A stretch of 64,000 bases of DNA. Source: Paenibacillus agri. Lineage in GTDB: Bacteria > Bacillota > Bacilli > Paenibacillales > Paenibacillaceae. Shown here one piece after another: positions 18,995 through 28,704 of this stretch (position 1 is the first letter of the stretch; every line of letters begins with the position of its first letter). Position numbers and translations under genes: made by a program. The notes under the pieces were generated by a model that made no database searches, was not told the origin of the DNA, and was given only the letters and a program-made list of their open reading frames with translations. The stretch spans positions 1 to 64,000 of the forward strand of contig NZ_JABWCS010000214.1 of assembly GCF_013359945.1 (NCBI RefSeq). The letters run 5' to 3'.

Positions 18995-20389
18995 GGCTCA
19001 AAACAGAAATTAGCGGTTGAAGAATTCAAGTGAGCGTAGAACGGAGATAAAAATGGAAAAACATCTGCAAATCCTGTAATGTTGTAAGTCTTACCAAACA
19101 ACAAAAGGATATGACAGATGCCACTCCAGTATATCAACGAAATGCTCGGATTACCAGAGCTACAACTTCATAAAATTGTCTCCATGGATACCCAGGACAT
19201 TCATCTGGAGGCATCGCCTATAGCCTACAAACAACCTTGCCCCATCTGCAATTCGGAACAAGATGTGAAGCGTGATGGTCGAAACAAACCACGTAAAATT
19301 CGCCATTTAAGTGTCTTTGGTAGAAAGAGCTATTTGCATATCCCATCTCTTCGTTTGGCTTGTACGCGTTGTCGAATCCGCTTCGTTTGGACGTATGGCT
19401 TTGTGGGTCCGAAACAGCGGTACAGCCGAGCCTTCCGAGCCCAAACGGTAGAACAAGCGCTTGGCTCCACGTCAGCTCATAGTGCACGAATGCAAGACGC
19501 GCCTGCGAGTACGGTACAGCGGATGCATCAAGATGCCCTCCCCATCGAAAGCGAACGCTTGGTGGAGCAGGCTTGGCGAGAAGCCAAGGACAGCAAAGTC
19601 CTCGTACTGGGGATCGACGACTTTGCGATCAAAAAGGGCCACACGTACAATACCGGCATTCACAATCTTCGGGGCGAAACGATGCTGGATTTACTGGCTG
19701 GCCGCAAGCTCGAAGACCTGCGTGCCTATGCTCGCCAGCATCCCGACTTTCTGGCGCTGAACCCCAAAGCTGTTGCGATGGACTTGGCTCAGGCGTATCA
19801 TACGTGGATCAGCGAATGCTTTCCGTGTGCCATCCGCATTGCGGATCGATTCCATGTTCACGGCTACGTCATTGAAAGTGTCCAGGAGGTCCGCAAGTCG
19901 GTTCAGCAGACCCTATCCCCCAGGGCCAAGGCGATCTTGAAAAGTCACCATCGACTGCTAAATCCACCCGTCGACAGCCTGCCCGAAAAGAACAAAGCTC
20001 AGTTAGAAATCCTGCTTGCCTTCTCTCCGCTGTTATGCAGCGTGTGGGAATGGAAGGAAGCCTTTTCTCAGTGGTATGACTGTTCATCGAACGTCTGCAT
20101 CGCCCGCCTGGGTTTTACACGTTGGCTCAAGCAAGGCGAGAAAATAGACTATAACGCCGTGCGAAGTGCCTTGAAAACCATGCGCAATTGGCAGGATGAG
20201 ATCGTGAATTACCATCGTTGTCGTTGGACTAACGCAACCGTAGAAGGGCGGCACAATCGTATTAAGGCTTATCAGCGTCGACACTACTTTACTCGTAATC
20301 GGGCATGCTACAAAGCTGGCATTTTAATTGAATGTAATCGACCCGTTTACCGAGTTGAAAAGTTCAACCGCTAATTTTTAGATTGAGCC
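18995..20389 (+). mobile_element. ISL3-family insertion sequence, complete
   Basis: The terminal inverted repeats are GGCTCAAAACAGAAATTAGC... (from 18995) and its inverse ending at 20389; 22 of the first 27 bases match, with the mismatches clustered at positions 8-12. The element is 1395 bp and carries one transposase gene. The eight bases flanking each end (18987-18994 TGTTAATT; 20390-20397 GTGATATT) do not match, although ISL3 elements normally create an 8-bp duplication. That suggests a rearrangement at one end. Confidence 0.9.
19118..20374 (+). CDS. ISL3-family transposase
   Basis: The 418-residue transposase has an N-terminal zinc-finger region (CPICNSEQDV at about 41-50, CTRCRIRFVW at about 87-96), a helix-turn-helix (about 110-140) and a DDE catalytic domain starting LVLGIDDFAIKKGHTYNTGI (about 162-181). 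The second acidic residue is in VAMDLAQAYHTW and the third in TVEGRHNRIKAYQRR. The frame is intact, so it may be active. AAAGGA lies nine bases before ATG 19118. Confidence 0.95.
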   Translation: MPLQYINEMLGLPELQLHKIVSMDTQDIHLEASPIAYKQPCPICNSEQDVKRDGRNKPRKIRHLSVFGRKSYLHIPSLRLACTRCRIRFVWTYGFVGPKQRYSRAFRAQTVEQALGSTSAHSARMQDAPASTVQRMHQDALPIESERLVEQAWREAKDSKVLVLGIDDFAIKKGHTYNTGIHNLRGETMLDLLAGRKLEDLRAYARQHPDFLALNPKAVAMDLAQAYHTWISECFPCAIRIADRFHVHGYVIESVQEVRKSVQQTLSPRAKAILKSHHRLLNPPVDSLPEKNKAQLEILLAFSPLLCSVWEWKEAFSQWYDCSSNVCIARLGFTRWLKQGEKIDYNAVRSALKTMRNWQDEIVNYHRCRWTNATVEGRHNRIKAYQRRHYFTRNRACYKAGILIECNRPVYRVEKFNR

Positions 20390-20865
20390 GTGATATTGTA
20401 ATTCATATTGGCGATGAGCCAACTGAAATTTATTTTGTCGTATCGGGGATATTAAGAAGTTATTACATCAATATTAGCGGAGACGACAAGACACAGTTGT
20501 TTATTAACGAAAATTCATTTTATGCAAATGAATACTTCTTGGATATGGAACCTTCAAAATGTTGTGTTGAGGCACTCGAAGATTGTACCGTGTTGGTTGT
20601 AGAGTGGAGGGACCTGGTACACCTATTAGAATCCAATGTTTATTGTATGAAGGCTTATATCAAAGCGTTGGAGTATAGTATCAGATATAAAATCGGAAGA
20701 GAGAATAGTTTTTTGTTAAAGAGTGCTACGGAACGTTATTTGGATTTTAAAAGGAAATATGTACATTTGGAAAAGCGAGTAAATCAATCTTATATTGCCT
20801 CTTATCTTGGAATTACTCCTGTATCGTTAAGTAGAATACGGCGAACAATAAAAGACGAAAATTAA
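20390..20865 (+). pseudogene. Crp/Fnr-family regulator, N-terminus removed at the insertion sequence
   Basis: The frame continues from inside the right inverted repeat and encodes the C-terminal ~155 residues of a Crp/Fnr regulator: the end of the cyclic-nucleotide-binding-like domain (HIGDEPTEIYFVVSGILRSYY) and a C-terminal helix-turn-helix (NQSYIASYLGITPVSLSRIRRTI). About 40 N-terminal residues expected for the family are missing and are not found left of the element. A TTG at 20383 lies in the inverted repeat but has no ribosome site. It may have regulated the neighbouring, also broken, reductase gene. Confidence 0.75.
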
Positions 20866-20890
20866 AGATGAAGAAAGCATGGTGACACTT

Positions 20891-21846
20891 ATGAGATATA
20901 CAAAATTAAAAGACAAAGAAATTCCAGCAATAGCGTTTGGAACATGGTCATGGGGGAACAGGATTTATGGGAGGGAACCGTATTTTTGGGAATGATCTTC
21001 AGAAAGATGATCTACTTCCAGTATTTAATAGAGCTTTACAACATGGATTCACATTATGGGATACTGCCCCCATTTACGGTTTGGGGGCATCAGAATCTAT
21101 CCTCGGCGAATTTATAATGCATGAAAGTGATATCGTTGTCTCCACTAAATTCACGCCTATAGGTATCAATTGAAAAGTAAATTAAGAAAGACTTTAGACA
21201 AAAGTTTAATTAGGCTAGGAGTGAGTAGTGCAGACATTTATTGGATTCATAACCCAAAGGATGTGGTCAAATGGACAAAAGAACTTATCCCCTTAATGAA
21301 AAGGGGGCTGATCAAACATGCTGGAGTATCTAATCACAATTTGGAAGAAATTAAAGTAGCGGCTAGGATATTAGAAAAAGAAGGTTTGCAACTTTCAGCT
21401 GTACAGAACCATTATAGTTTATTATATAGAGCTTCTGAAGAACTGGTATCATAGATTGGTGTCATAGAAACAATGTTGTATTTTTCTCGTACATGACATT
21501 GGAACAAGGTGCTTTAACCGGTTGGAATAACGCTAATAATCCATTCAAAAAGAATACCAGAAGAGGAAATGCATTTAATGTAGATGTACTGAAAAAACTT
21601 GAAGGTCTGATAAAAACAATGACTGAAATTGGGGATTTATACGGAGTAGAACCAGCTCAGATTGCTATGGCTTGGGCAGTTGCCAAAGGAACGGTACCCA
21701 TTATTGGTATAACGAAGGTATCTCATGTCGATGGTGCGTTGGCCTCGCTCAATGTAAATCTTAAGCAAACTGAAGTAATTCGTTTAGAGAAAGCTGCAAG
21801 AGAAACAGGAATTAACATCAAAGGATTTTGGGAAAAAAGCATGTAG
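20891..21846 (+). pseudogene. aldo/keto reductase, three frameshifts
   Basis: Joined across frames, the sequence is a full-length aldo/keto reductase of about 315 residues: YTKLKDKEIPAIAFGTWSWG, then GFTLWDTAPIYGLGASESILG (catalytic Asp and Tyr), then LGVSSADIYWIHNP, then GITKVSHVDGAL at the NADPH site. Lesion 1 is one extra G in the run at 20952-20956. Lesion 2 is a frame change near 21165-21175 with a stop. Lesion 3 is one base missing near 21441 (GAAGAACTGG for a GAA-GAA-GCT-GG reading). The catalytic residues are preserved, so the decay is recent. Confidence 0.85.
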
Positions 21847-21926
21847 CTAATGTCGTCGGTATCTTCGTGTTGCTGTTCGGAACGAATGGGGGAATAAGGC
21901 TACCTGATAATATAGGTAGTTATAAA

Positions 21927-21955
21927 AGAACTCGAACATTGTGCGAGTTCTTTTT
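21927..21955 (+). terminator. terminator after the reductase pseudogene
   Basis: AAGAACTCG pairs with CGAGTTCTT around a short loop, followed by T residues. The rest of 21847-22135 shows no gene that I recognise. Confidence 0.75.
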
Positions 21956-22135
21956 AATTGGAATCAAGTTATTGTCCTGTGCTTTAGTACAAGTATTTGT
22001 TTTTTTAAAATGTACAAGGATAAAGCCTTAGTGTTGACTCTTAAACTTAGGGGCTCGACAGTGTAGGGAGCCCTGTTACTTCTTTAAGTTTGTGTGTTTG
22101 CGGACGATTCCTTTAGCCAATAAGGTTTTATGATA

Positions 22136-22807
22136 TCAAATAAAAGAGGAATATTTTCTCAATAATTCCATATCCAGGATTGTGAGTTGCTTGCTAATTT
22201 TACGAATAATCTCTTCATCTATCAGTTCATTCAGCATTCTCCGTAAGTGTCTCTCCGAGATGCCAATCTCATTAGCTACGTCTTTATGTTTAAAATAAAT
22301 CGTGTTCGATTTGGAATGCTCAGAAGCTTGAACGATGAATTTACACAGTTTCTGCTGAGGCGGGTAGAGCAGGGATCTTGCATTTTTAATGGAGGATTTC
22401 ATAAGTTTTTCACTCATGCTTTTGCACATTAATAATAGAAAGTCTGCTGATTTCATCAAGTGGTCATTTACAATTTCAATAGGAATAAGGAGTACACTCG
22501 CGGGCTGTGAAGCCATCACCGAATGCACAAAGTTGCTTTTAGTGAAATATTCAAAATCACCCATCATTTCTTTGTTTTCTAAATGCTCTATAAGAGCAAG
22601 ATCACCTTCCTCTGAAGAATTCATGATTGCTCCTTTCCCTTCAATAACAATATAAAGGTAATTCAGCTTCTCTCCAGAAACAATGATCCATTCATTTTTA
22701 TTATATTCTTGTACCCTTAAGAAGGGGGTAACTTCTGGTGGCAAAATAGTTGTTAAATCGGCTTTTTTAATCGCTTCTTTAACGTTCAGCAGATTCGATC
22801 TCTCCAT
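22136..22807 (-). CDS. Crp/Fnr-family regulator, YeiL-like
   Basis: This 223-residue regulator has a cyclic-nucleotide-binding-like sensor domain (about residues 15-130, containing IIVSGEKLNYLYIVIEGKGAI) and a C-terminal winged helix (about 150-215, FKHKDVANEIGISERHLRRMLNEL). The layout and the lack of cAMP-contact residues resemble YeiL, which in E. coli sits near nucleoside genes. It is divergent from the purine operon at 22927 with a 119-base shared control region, so it probably regulates that operon. ATG 22807 follows GGGAGGT by about ten bases. Effector unknown. Confidence 0.8.
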   Translation of the reverse strand: MERSNLLNVKEAIKKADLTTILPPEVTPFLRVQEYNKNEWIIVSGEKLNYLYIVIEGKGAIMNSSEEGDLALIEHLENKEMMGDFEYFTKSNFVHSVMASQPASVLLIPIEIVNDHLMKSADFLLLMCKSMSEKLMKSSIKNARSLLYPPQQKLCKFIVQASEHSKSNTIYFKHKDVANEIGISERHLRRMLNELIDEEIIRKISKQLTILDMELLRKYSSFI

Positions 22808-22851
22808 GACGATATTACCTCCCCATTATATGTAAAAGCAGACAAATGGCC

Positions 22852-22880
22852 TTATTGTTAGCATTTTAAATTATTATACT
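22852..22880 (+). promoter_or_regulatory. promoter of the purine nucleoside operon
   Basis: TTATTG (22852-22857), 17-base spacer, TATACT (22875-22880), 46 bases before the TTG start. The inverted words ATGTAAAA (about 22830) and TTTTACAT (about 22903) flank it and could be half-sites for the divergent Crp-type regulator, but they are 65 bases apart, so this is speculative. Confidence 0.45.
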
Positions 22881-22926
22881 GAATGCAGTAACACATAATC
22901 AATTTTACATGAATGAGGTGGGTATT

Positions 22927-24105
22927 TTGAAATCAATGATTGATAATTTTGAATTAGCGGCCATCGGTGAATCTAGAATGCACTGGTTTCGTGAGAGAAT
23001 GCCTGTTGTAGCAGAAATTAATCAAATTTTCAAAGAGCAGCAGACATTCAAAGGCAAGAAGATTGCTGTGTGTATGCATATTGAGCCCAAAACAGGCTAC
23101 TGGGTTGAGGGGCTGCTTGGTGGTGGCGCGGAGCATGTTTATCTTGTTGGCTGTCTGGGCACTACAAAAAAAGATACAGCAGCTTATCTGTCTTCGCTTG
23201 ACAATATTACTGTGTTAGGAAAAGAAGGCGATAGCTATGAAGACCATAAGCACTATTTGAAGCTTGTGATGGAAGATAAAATTGACCTGTTCTTGGATAA
23301 CGGAGCCAGCTTGATCCTGGCACACAATGAACTAAAGCCAGATTGGACACCAATCGGAGCAAATGAGGAGACACGCACGGGAAAACTGCTCATCGAACAA
23401 AAACAGGTACAAACATCCTACCCTATTGTTGTTATTGATGATTCGCCGTTGAAGCAGATTATTGAAAACGCTGTCGGTGTTGGACAGTCTCTGGTTGACG
23501 GATTTATGCGGACTACCAGCCTGCTTATTGGGGGGAAAAAGGTTCTGGTTGTTGGTTACGGTTACGTTGGTAGCGGTGTTGCCAAGAAATTCCGTGGCCT
23601 GGGAGCTACGACGATGGTATTTGATATTAATCCTATCTATCAATTAAAAGCTAAAGCAGACGGGCATATTGTAGGCGAATTGGAGGAGCTAATTCCTAAC
23701 GCTGATGTCATCATCACGGTGACGGGAAGATTTAGTGTGATTACAGAAAAGCATATTCCGCTGTTCAAACATAAAGCAATCTTGGCTAACTCCGGACACT
23801 ACAGATTTGAAATTAATGTTGACGAGATAAAAATGGAAGCGTTATCTGTAGAGCAAGTAAAGGAAGGAATTGAAAAAATCTCTTTCAAGGACAAGAGCAT
23901 TTACTTGCTTCACCATGCTGACCCGCTGAACTTGGCTGGTGCTGATGGAAATCCGATTGAAGTTATGGATTTGGGTCTTGGTCTGCAATCTTATTCCGCT
24001 CTTCGAATTGTAACGGATGCTTCCAGCTTATCTGCTGGTATGCAACCAGTCCCCAATGATATTAATGAGCGTGTCAGTCAATTGTTTATCAAATCCTTAG
24101 AGTAG
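22927..24105 (+). CDS. S-adenosylhomocysteine-hydrolase-like NAD-binding protein
   Basis: The 392-residue protein follows the S-adenosylhomocysteine hydrolase fold but is clearly divergent. Family-like features are CMHIEPKTGYWVEGL with H51, EETRTG at 147-152, DDSPLK with K176 (SVTK position), the NAD site VLVVGYGYVGSG at 207-217, and SGHYRFEI with H291. Differences include LDNGASL (123-129) where the family has LDDGGDL, E180 in place of the catalytic Asp, and no C-terminal Lys/Tyr tail. It may act on a different 5'-substituted nucleoside by 3'-oxidation chemistry. TTG 22927 follows GAGGTGG; an ATG at 22909 lacks a ribosome site. First gene of the operon. Confidence 0.75.
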   Translation: MKSMIDNFELAAIGESRMHWFRERMPVVAEINQIFKEQQTFKGKKIAVCMHIEPKTGYWVEGLLGGGAEHVYLVGCLGTTKKDTAAYLSSLDNITVLGKEGDSYEDHKHYLKLVMEDKIDLFLDNGASLILAHNELKPDWTPIGANEETRTGKLLIEQKQVQTSYPIVVIDDSPLKQIIENAVGVGQSLVDGFMRTTSLLIGGKKVLVVGYGYVGSGVAKKFRGLGATTMVFDINPIYQLKAKADGHIVGELEELIPNADVIITVTGRFSVITEKHIPLFKHKAILANSGHYRFEINVDEIKMEALSVEQVKEGIEKISFKDKSIYLLHHADPLNLAGADGNPIEVMDLGLGLQSYSALRIVTDASSLSAGMQPVPNDINERVSQLFIKSLE

Positions 24106-24146
24106 CAGTTTAGTCAGATAGGAACTTATGAAGGGAATTGATTTAA

Positions 24147-24965
24147 ATGAACGTACTGGAAAAAGTAAGAGATACTAAGAAGTATTTAATATCCAAAATG
24201 GATCAGTCTCCAACAATCGGCCTTGTGCTTGGTTCCGGGCTTGGTGTGCTGGCAGATGAAATTGAGCAGCCGGTCATTATTCCTTATGATGAAATTCCGC
24301 ATTTTCCTGTATCTACAGTCACAGGGCATGCAGGGCAATTAGTGATAGGCAGACTCAGAGGTAAAGTTGTCATAGCCATGCAAGGCAGATTTCATTATTA
24401 CGAGGGGCACTCCATTGAAGCCGTTACCTATCCAATACGGATCATGAAAGCAATTGGCGTAGAACAGCTTATTGTCACAAACGCAGCAGGCGGAATCAAT
24501 AATAAGTTTCAAGCTGGTGATTTAATGCTGATACAGGATCATCTTAATCTGACAGGTCAAAATCCATTGATTGGTCCTAATCTCGATGAATTCGGTCCAA
24601 GGTTTCCTGATATGACAGAGGCATATTCTAAATCGCTGCAGTCACTTGCGAAATCGGTGGCAGTTGAACATGGAGTTAATTTAGTTGAAGGTGTGTACGC
24701 CGGAATGCTGGGTCCAAGTTATGAGACGCCTGCTGAAATTCGCTTCTTGAATACTATTGGCGCGAGCGCAGTAGGTATGTCTACTGTACCGGAGGTCATT
24801 ACTGCACGGCATTCTGGAGTAGAGGTCCTCGGCATTTCATGCATCAGCAATCTTGCGGCGGGTATTTCTCCAAACGTACTAACGCATGATGAAGTGATGG
24901 AGACAACAGAAAAAAGCAAACAGCAATTTTTAAAGCTAATAAAAGAAATAATTACTGCTATGTAA
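24147..24965 (+). CDS. purine nucleoside phosphorylase, trimeric type
   Basis: The 272-residue enzyme phosphorolyses purine nucleosides to base and ribose-1-phosphate. Visible motifs are the phosphate loop LVLGSGLGVLAD (about residues 27-38), GRFHYYEGHS (about 80-89), VTNAAGGIN, GPSYETPAEIR with its active-site Glu (about 189-199), and SCISNLAAGIS with the Asn that favours 6-oxopurines (inosine, guanosine). It lies 41 bases after the SAH-hydrolase-like gene in the same operon. A second-copy PNP in an accessory operon suggests a dedicated salvage substrate. Confidence 0.92.
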   Translation: MNVLEKVRDTKKYLISKMDQSPTIGLVLGSGLGVLADEIEQPVIIPYDEIPHFPVSTVTGHAGQLVIGRLRGKVVIAMQGRFHYYEGHSIEAVTYPIRIMKAIGVEQLIVTNAAGGINNKFQAGDLMLIQDHLNLTGQNPLIGPNLDEFGPRFPDMTEAYSKSLQSLAKSVAVEHGVNLVEGVYAGMLGPSYETPAEIRFLNTIGASAVGMSTVPEVITARHSGVEVLGISCISNLAAGISPNVLTHDEVMETTEKSKQQFLKLIKEIITAM

Positions 24966-25061
24966 GATAGAACCTTGATCTATAGAGCTTTAGATTTGTG
25001 ATTGTACTAGTTAAATACTAGTGGGTGGCGGCGGGATTGTATTTTGGAGGCAATATTTATT

Positions 25062-26339
25062 ATGTTAAATAAGCTTTTTCAAATAAAGGAGCATGAATCA
25101 ACATGGCGTAAGGAATTAATGGCAGGCTTAACTTCATTTTTCACATGCTCATACATTATATTGGTAAATCCGCTGATTTTGCGAGATGCTGGAATTCCGA
25201 TAGAGGCTGGCGTGATTTCATCAATAATCATTTCCATCCTCGGTTGCTTGCTGATGGGGCTTTTTGCTAATGCGCCTATAATCCTTATTCCCGGAATGGG
25301 GATTAACGCTTTTTTTAGTTATACAATGGTGCAGTCCATGGGCTTGTCCCCGCAGCAAGGTCTTGCTGTCATAATGGTGTCTGGCCTTGTCTTTTCTGTC
25401 ATTGCTTTTACTTCATTAAGTACAAAATTGATCAGTGCAGTTCCAAGCTCATTAAAGCATGGGATTACAAGCGGAATTGGGGTATATCTTACTTTTATTG
25501 GTTTGCAAAAGGGAGAACTTATTCGGGCAAATCCTTCAACCCTTGTCGAAGTTGGAAATCTGGCCTCCCCCGTAGCTCTTGCAACAATCATCGGCTTAAT
25601 GGTGACACTTATTCTATTCGCTAGAAATGTTAAAGGCAGCCTATTGATTGGCTTATTGACTACGGCTTGCTTAACAATCATTTCAGGTACTAATTCTGCT
25701 CTATCCTCTGAAAGTATTAGTATTGCTACCTATAAAACGATATTTCTGTCCGGTCAATTTAGTTTTAGTACGATCTCATTTTGGATAGCTACTTTTTCAA
25801 TTACGATGATTGTATTATTTGAAAATGTTGGATTACTTAGCGGGATGCTTCCTGATGTCTCCAAGTTTCCGAAAGCTCTTAAGATAACGGCCATTTCTAC
25901 TATTTTATCTGGCATTGTAGGAACAAGCCCTACTGTTGCATCAGCAGAAAGCGCTGCTGGAATCGCTGAGGGTGGAAAAACGGGAATTCCGGCACTAGTG
26001 ACCGCTATCTTGTTTTTAGCATGCATTCCTTTACTGCCTTATGTAGGATATATCCCAGGGAATGCAGTTGCCCCCATCCTCATTCTAATAGGAGCTTTAA
26101 TGATGAGAAGCTTGGCAGAAATCTCATTTAATGATTTTACAGAGTGGGTCCCTGCTTTTCTGATGGTTGTCTGTATTCCATTGACCTCTAGCATAGCTGA
26201 AGGTATTGCATTTGGATTTATTTTCTATCCGATTATGAAGCTGGCTGTCGGCAAATGGAAAGATGTTTCTGTCATCTTATATGTATGCGCTGTCCTTTTT
26301 CTATGCAATTTGTTTGCATTACCATTATTCACACATTAA
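25062..26339 (+). CDS. NCS2-family purine permease (PbuG/AzgA type)
   Basis: This 425-residue protein has about 12-14 membrane segments. The N-terminus (FQIKEHESTWRKELMAGLTSFFTCSYIILVNP) and the motifs GMGINAFFSYTM and VGTSPTVASAESAAGIAEGGKTG are diagnostic of the COG2252 branch, which takes up hypoxanthine, guanine or adenine with protons. It would import or export the base released by the phosphorylase. ATG 25062 has GGAGG 11 bases upstream, slightly far. Confidence 0.9.
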   Translation: MLNKLFQIKEHESTWRKELMAGLTSFFTCSYIILVNPLILRDAGIPIEAGVISSIIISILGCLLMGLFANAPIILIPGMGINAFFSYTMVQSMGLSPQQGLAVIMVSGLVFSVIAFTSLSTKLISAVPSSLKHGITSGIGVYLTFIGLQKGELIRANPSTLVEVGNLASPVALATIIGLMVTLILFARNVKGSLLIGLLTTACLTIISGTNSALSSESISIATYKTIFLSGQFSFSTISFWIATFSITMIVLFENVGLLSGMLPDVSKFPKALKITAISTILSGIVGTSPTVASAESAAGIAEGGKTGIPALVTAILFLACIPLLPYVGYIPGNAVAPILILIGALMMRSLAEISFNDFTEWVPAFLMVVCIPLTSSIAEGIAFGFIFYPIMKLAVGKWKDVSVILYVCAVLFLCNLFALPLFTH

Positions 26340-26386
26340 CTTGCTTAAAGTGATATTATCAGTTACTCCATAGGGGGAATAGCTAG

Positions 26387-27643
26387 ATGAACATTGTGAA
26401 TCGGTTAAAAGTGCTATCGTTTTTACAGTATTTTATATGGGGAAGCTGGTTAACAACATTTAGCTCATATATGATAGATACGCTTCACTTTTCTGGAGCG
26501 GAAGTAGGGCTTGTTTACAGCGCCAATGGGATTGCCGCATTATTTATGCCAAGTCTTATTGGTATTATTGCCGATAAGTGGATACCGGCCAACCGTGTGT
26601 TCATGATATGCCATCTCATTTGTGCAGTGGTTCTTTTCTACACAACTTCGATTTCAGATGCAGGCAGTATGTTCGTATTCATGCTTTTAAATGCTATGCT
26701 CTTTATTCCAACAATAGCTTTGTTGAATAGCATCTCTTACTTCTGTCTGGAGCAAAACCATTTTGATACTGTATCAACATTCCCGAAAATTCGCATTTAT
26801 GGAACAATAGGTTTTATTGTAGCCATGTGGTCAGTTAGCTTGCTCGGTTTCGAGCTTAGCAATATGCAATTGTATTTGGCTGCAGGATCGTCTGTTCTTA
26901 TTGCTTTATTTTCAATGCTATTACCGAAGGTGTCTTCTAGTAAAAAAGAAAAAAAGAAGAATTGGGCAGAAACGCTTGGACTGGATGCTTTCGTTCTATT
27001 TAAACAACCCAAAATGATTGTATTTTTTATATTTGCCATATTACTTGGTGCAACCTTGCAAATTTCGAATACATTCAGCAGCCCCTATTTGCATGATTTT
27101 TCCTTACTGCCTGAGTATCAAGATAGTCTGATTGTAAAATATCCTTCTATATTATTATCTGTTTCACAAATGGCAGAGGTGTTCTGTTTATTATTGATCC
27201 CTTTTTTCTTAAGAAAATATGGAATCAAACGCATAATGATTATTAGTATGGTGGCATGGTCTCTGCGATTCATACTTCTAGCTTTTGGAGATCCATCACC
27301 ATTTGGATTTATGCTCTTACTGATAGCGATGCTCGTATACGGTTGTGCATTTGACTTTTTTAATATTTCGGGTTCTCTCTTTATTGAGACAGAAACAAAT
27401 TCGGATATTCGGGCAAGTGCGCAAGGCCTTTTTATGACAATGGTCAATGGGTTTGGAGCATACTTTGGCTCTGTAATCAGTGGTCATATTGTCGATTATT
27501 TCACTGTAAACGGGACAAAAAATTGGACATCCATATGGCTTGTTTTTGCGGTGTATGCCCTAATGCTCGCTGTCATCTTTGTCTTTTCGTTTAAGTATAA
27601 ACATGAGCCGGAACGTTTCAAAGCTGACATTATAAATCATTAG
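26387..27643 (+). CDS. nucleoside:H+ symporter family MFS transporter (NupG/XapB-like)
   Basis: This is a 418-residue MFS protein with 12 membrane segments. The N-terminus (LKVLSFLQYFIWGSWLTTFSSYMIDTLHFSGAEVGLVYSANGIAALFMPSLIGIIADKW) resembles the NHS family of NupG and XapB, which import nucleosides with protons. The C-terminal half has GCAFDFFNISGSLFIETET and the family pattern ASAQGLFMTMVNGFGAYFGS. It follows the base permease by 47 bases. The operon thus has separate transporters for a nucleoside and a base. Confidence 0.86.
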   Translation: MNIVNRLKVLSFLQYFIWGSWLTTFSSYMIDTLHFSGAEVGLVYSANGIAALFMPSLIGIIADKWIPANRVFMICHLICAVVLFYTTSISDAGSMFVFMLLNAMLFIPTIALLNSISYFCLEQNHFDTVSTFPKIRIYGTIGFIVAMWSVSLLGFELSNMQLYLAAGSSVLIALFSMLLPKVSSSKKEKKKNWAETLGLDAFVLFKQPKMIVFFIFAILLGATLQISNTFSSPYLHDFSLLPEYQDSLIVKYPSILLSVSQMAEVFCLLLIPFFLRKYGIKRIMIISMVAWSLRFILLAFGDPSPFGFMLLLIAMLVYGCAFDFFNISGSLFIETETNSDIRASAQGLFMTMVNGFGAYFGSVISGHIVDYFTVNGTKNWTSIWLVFAVYALMLAVIFVFSFKYKHEPERFKADIINH

Positions 27644-27691
27644 ATTGAAAGGGTTTACTTTTAGATCATAAATGGAATGGAGATAAGTCAA

Positions 27692-28684
27692 ATGGGAACA
27701 TCTAAACTTTGTTTTATAGGTGCAGGATTTCATGCAACAACGAATATTTATCCTTCAGCTCTTGAAGCTGGAGCAGAAATCGTAGCAATTTCAACACGGA
27801 ATATAGATCGGACTAAAGCAGCTCTTCAACGATTTGGAAGCAGGGGAAATGCGTATGACAACTATAAGACTATGTTACAAAATGAAGACTGTGACGGAGT
27901 AGTGGTCGTAGCTCAACCCCATGATCAGACAGAACTTGTATTGGATTGTATCAAGGCCGGGAAAAATGTGTATGTAGACAAGCCGCTTGGTTGGAATGCT
28001 CTGGAAGCTGAACAAGTTGCAAACGCTGCCGAGCAAGCCGGAGTTGTATTAATGGTAGGGTTTATGAAACGTTACGCTCCTGTATATATGAAACTTAAAG
28101 AACTGATTGATAGCAGAGCACTCGGCACGGCTCGTTCTTTTGAAGCCAGCTTCGCGGTTGATAGCACACCGTTTTGCAAAAATGATGAAGAATTCATAAA
28201 GCTTGCAGCCATTCACATCGTTGATCTGATTCGTTATCTATTCGGGGAAGTAGCTCAAGTAACAGGGTTTAAGAATAGCAACAACGAGTTTATCTCGCAA
28301 AGTCTTTCGTTAAAGTTTGACAATGGTATCGTTGGAAGTATTTATTTCTCTGGCATGAGTGCCTGGTCGCGTGAAAGTGAAAATATACGGGTCACTTTTG
28401 ACGATGGATTTGCGTGCGCGGATGAAATCAATACGCTTACTGTTCATAAATCACTAACGTCAAATCATCCGTCATGGAGATCACTTGGAGAGTCCGATAG
28501 CGTTTATACTCCATCTGCCTCAGCGATGTCAGGGTGTTTCAGAGATCTTTATTTGCGCGGCTTTGTAGGTGAAATGGCACATTTTATGGACTGCTGCAGA
28601 GATAAAAGCACCCCTGTTACAAGCGGACGTGACAATGTGAATACAATGGATCTCTGCGATCGGATTTTGTCAGCATTACTTTAA
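27692..28684 (+). CDS. Gfo/Idh/MocA-family oxidoreductase
   Basis: The 330-residue protein has an N-terminal Rossmann fold (LCFIGAGFHATTNIYPSAL, residues 5-23; STRNIDRTKAA for cofactor selection). The family motif is GKNVYVDKPLGWNALEAEQV (about 91-110), and a C-terminal sheet domain follows, with IHIVDLIRYLFGE holding the usual His-Asp pair. Such enzymes oxidise or reduce a sugar or polyol with NAD(P). Beside nucleoside genes it may act on the released sugar, but the substrate is unknown. ATG 27692 follows GGAGAT; an ATG five codons earlier is less well placed. Confidence 0.85.
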   Translation: MGTSKLCFIGAGFHATTNIYPSALEAGAEIVAISTRNIDRTKAALQRFGSRGNAYDNYKTMLQNEDCDGVVVVAQPHDQTELVLDCIKAGKNVYVDKPLGWNALEAEQVANAAEQAGVVLMVGFMKRYAPVYMKLKELIDSRALGTARSFEASFAVDSTPFCKNDEEFIKLAAIHIVDLIRYLFGEVAQVTGFKNSNNEFISQSLSLKFDNGIVGSIYFSGMSAWSRESENIRVTFDDGFACADEINTLTVHKSLTSNHPSWRSLGESDSVYTPSASAMSGCFRDLYLRGFVGEMAHFMDCCRDKSTPVTSGRDNVNTMDLCDRILSALL

Positions 28685-28704
28685 ATATGTAAAAGGAATT
28701 TACA

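Noticed and set aside
21847-22031. 67-codon frame after the reductase pseudogene
   Set aside because: It begins inside the reductase 3' end and runs through the terminator hairpin; it has no ribosome site.
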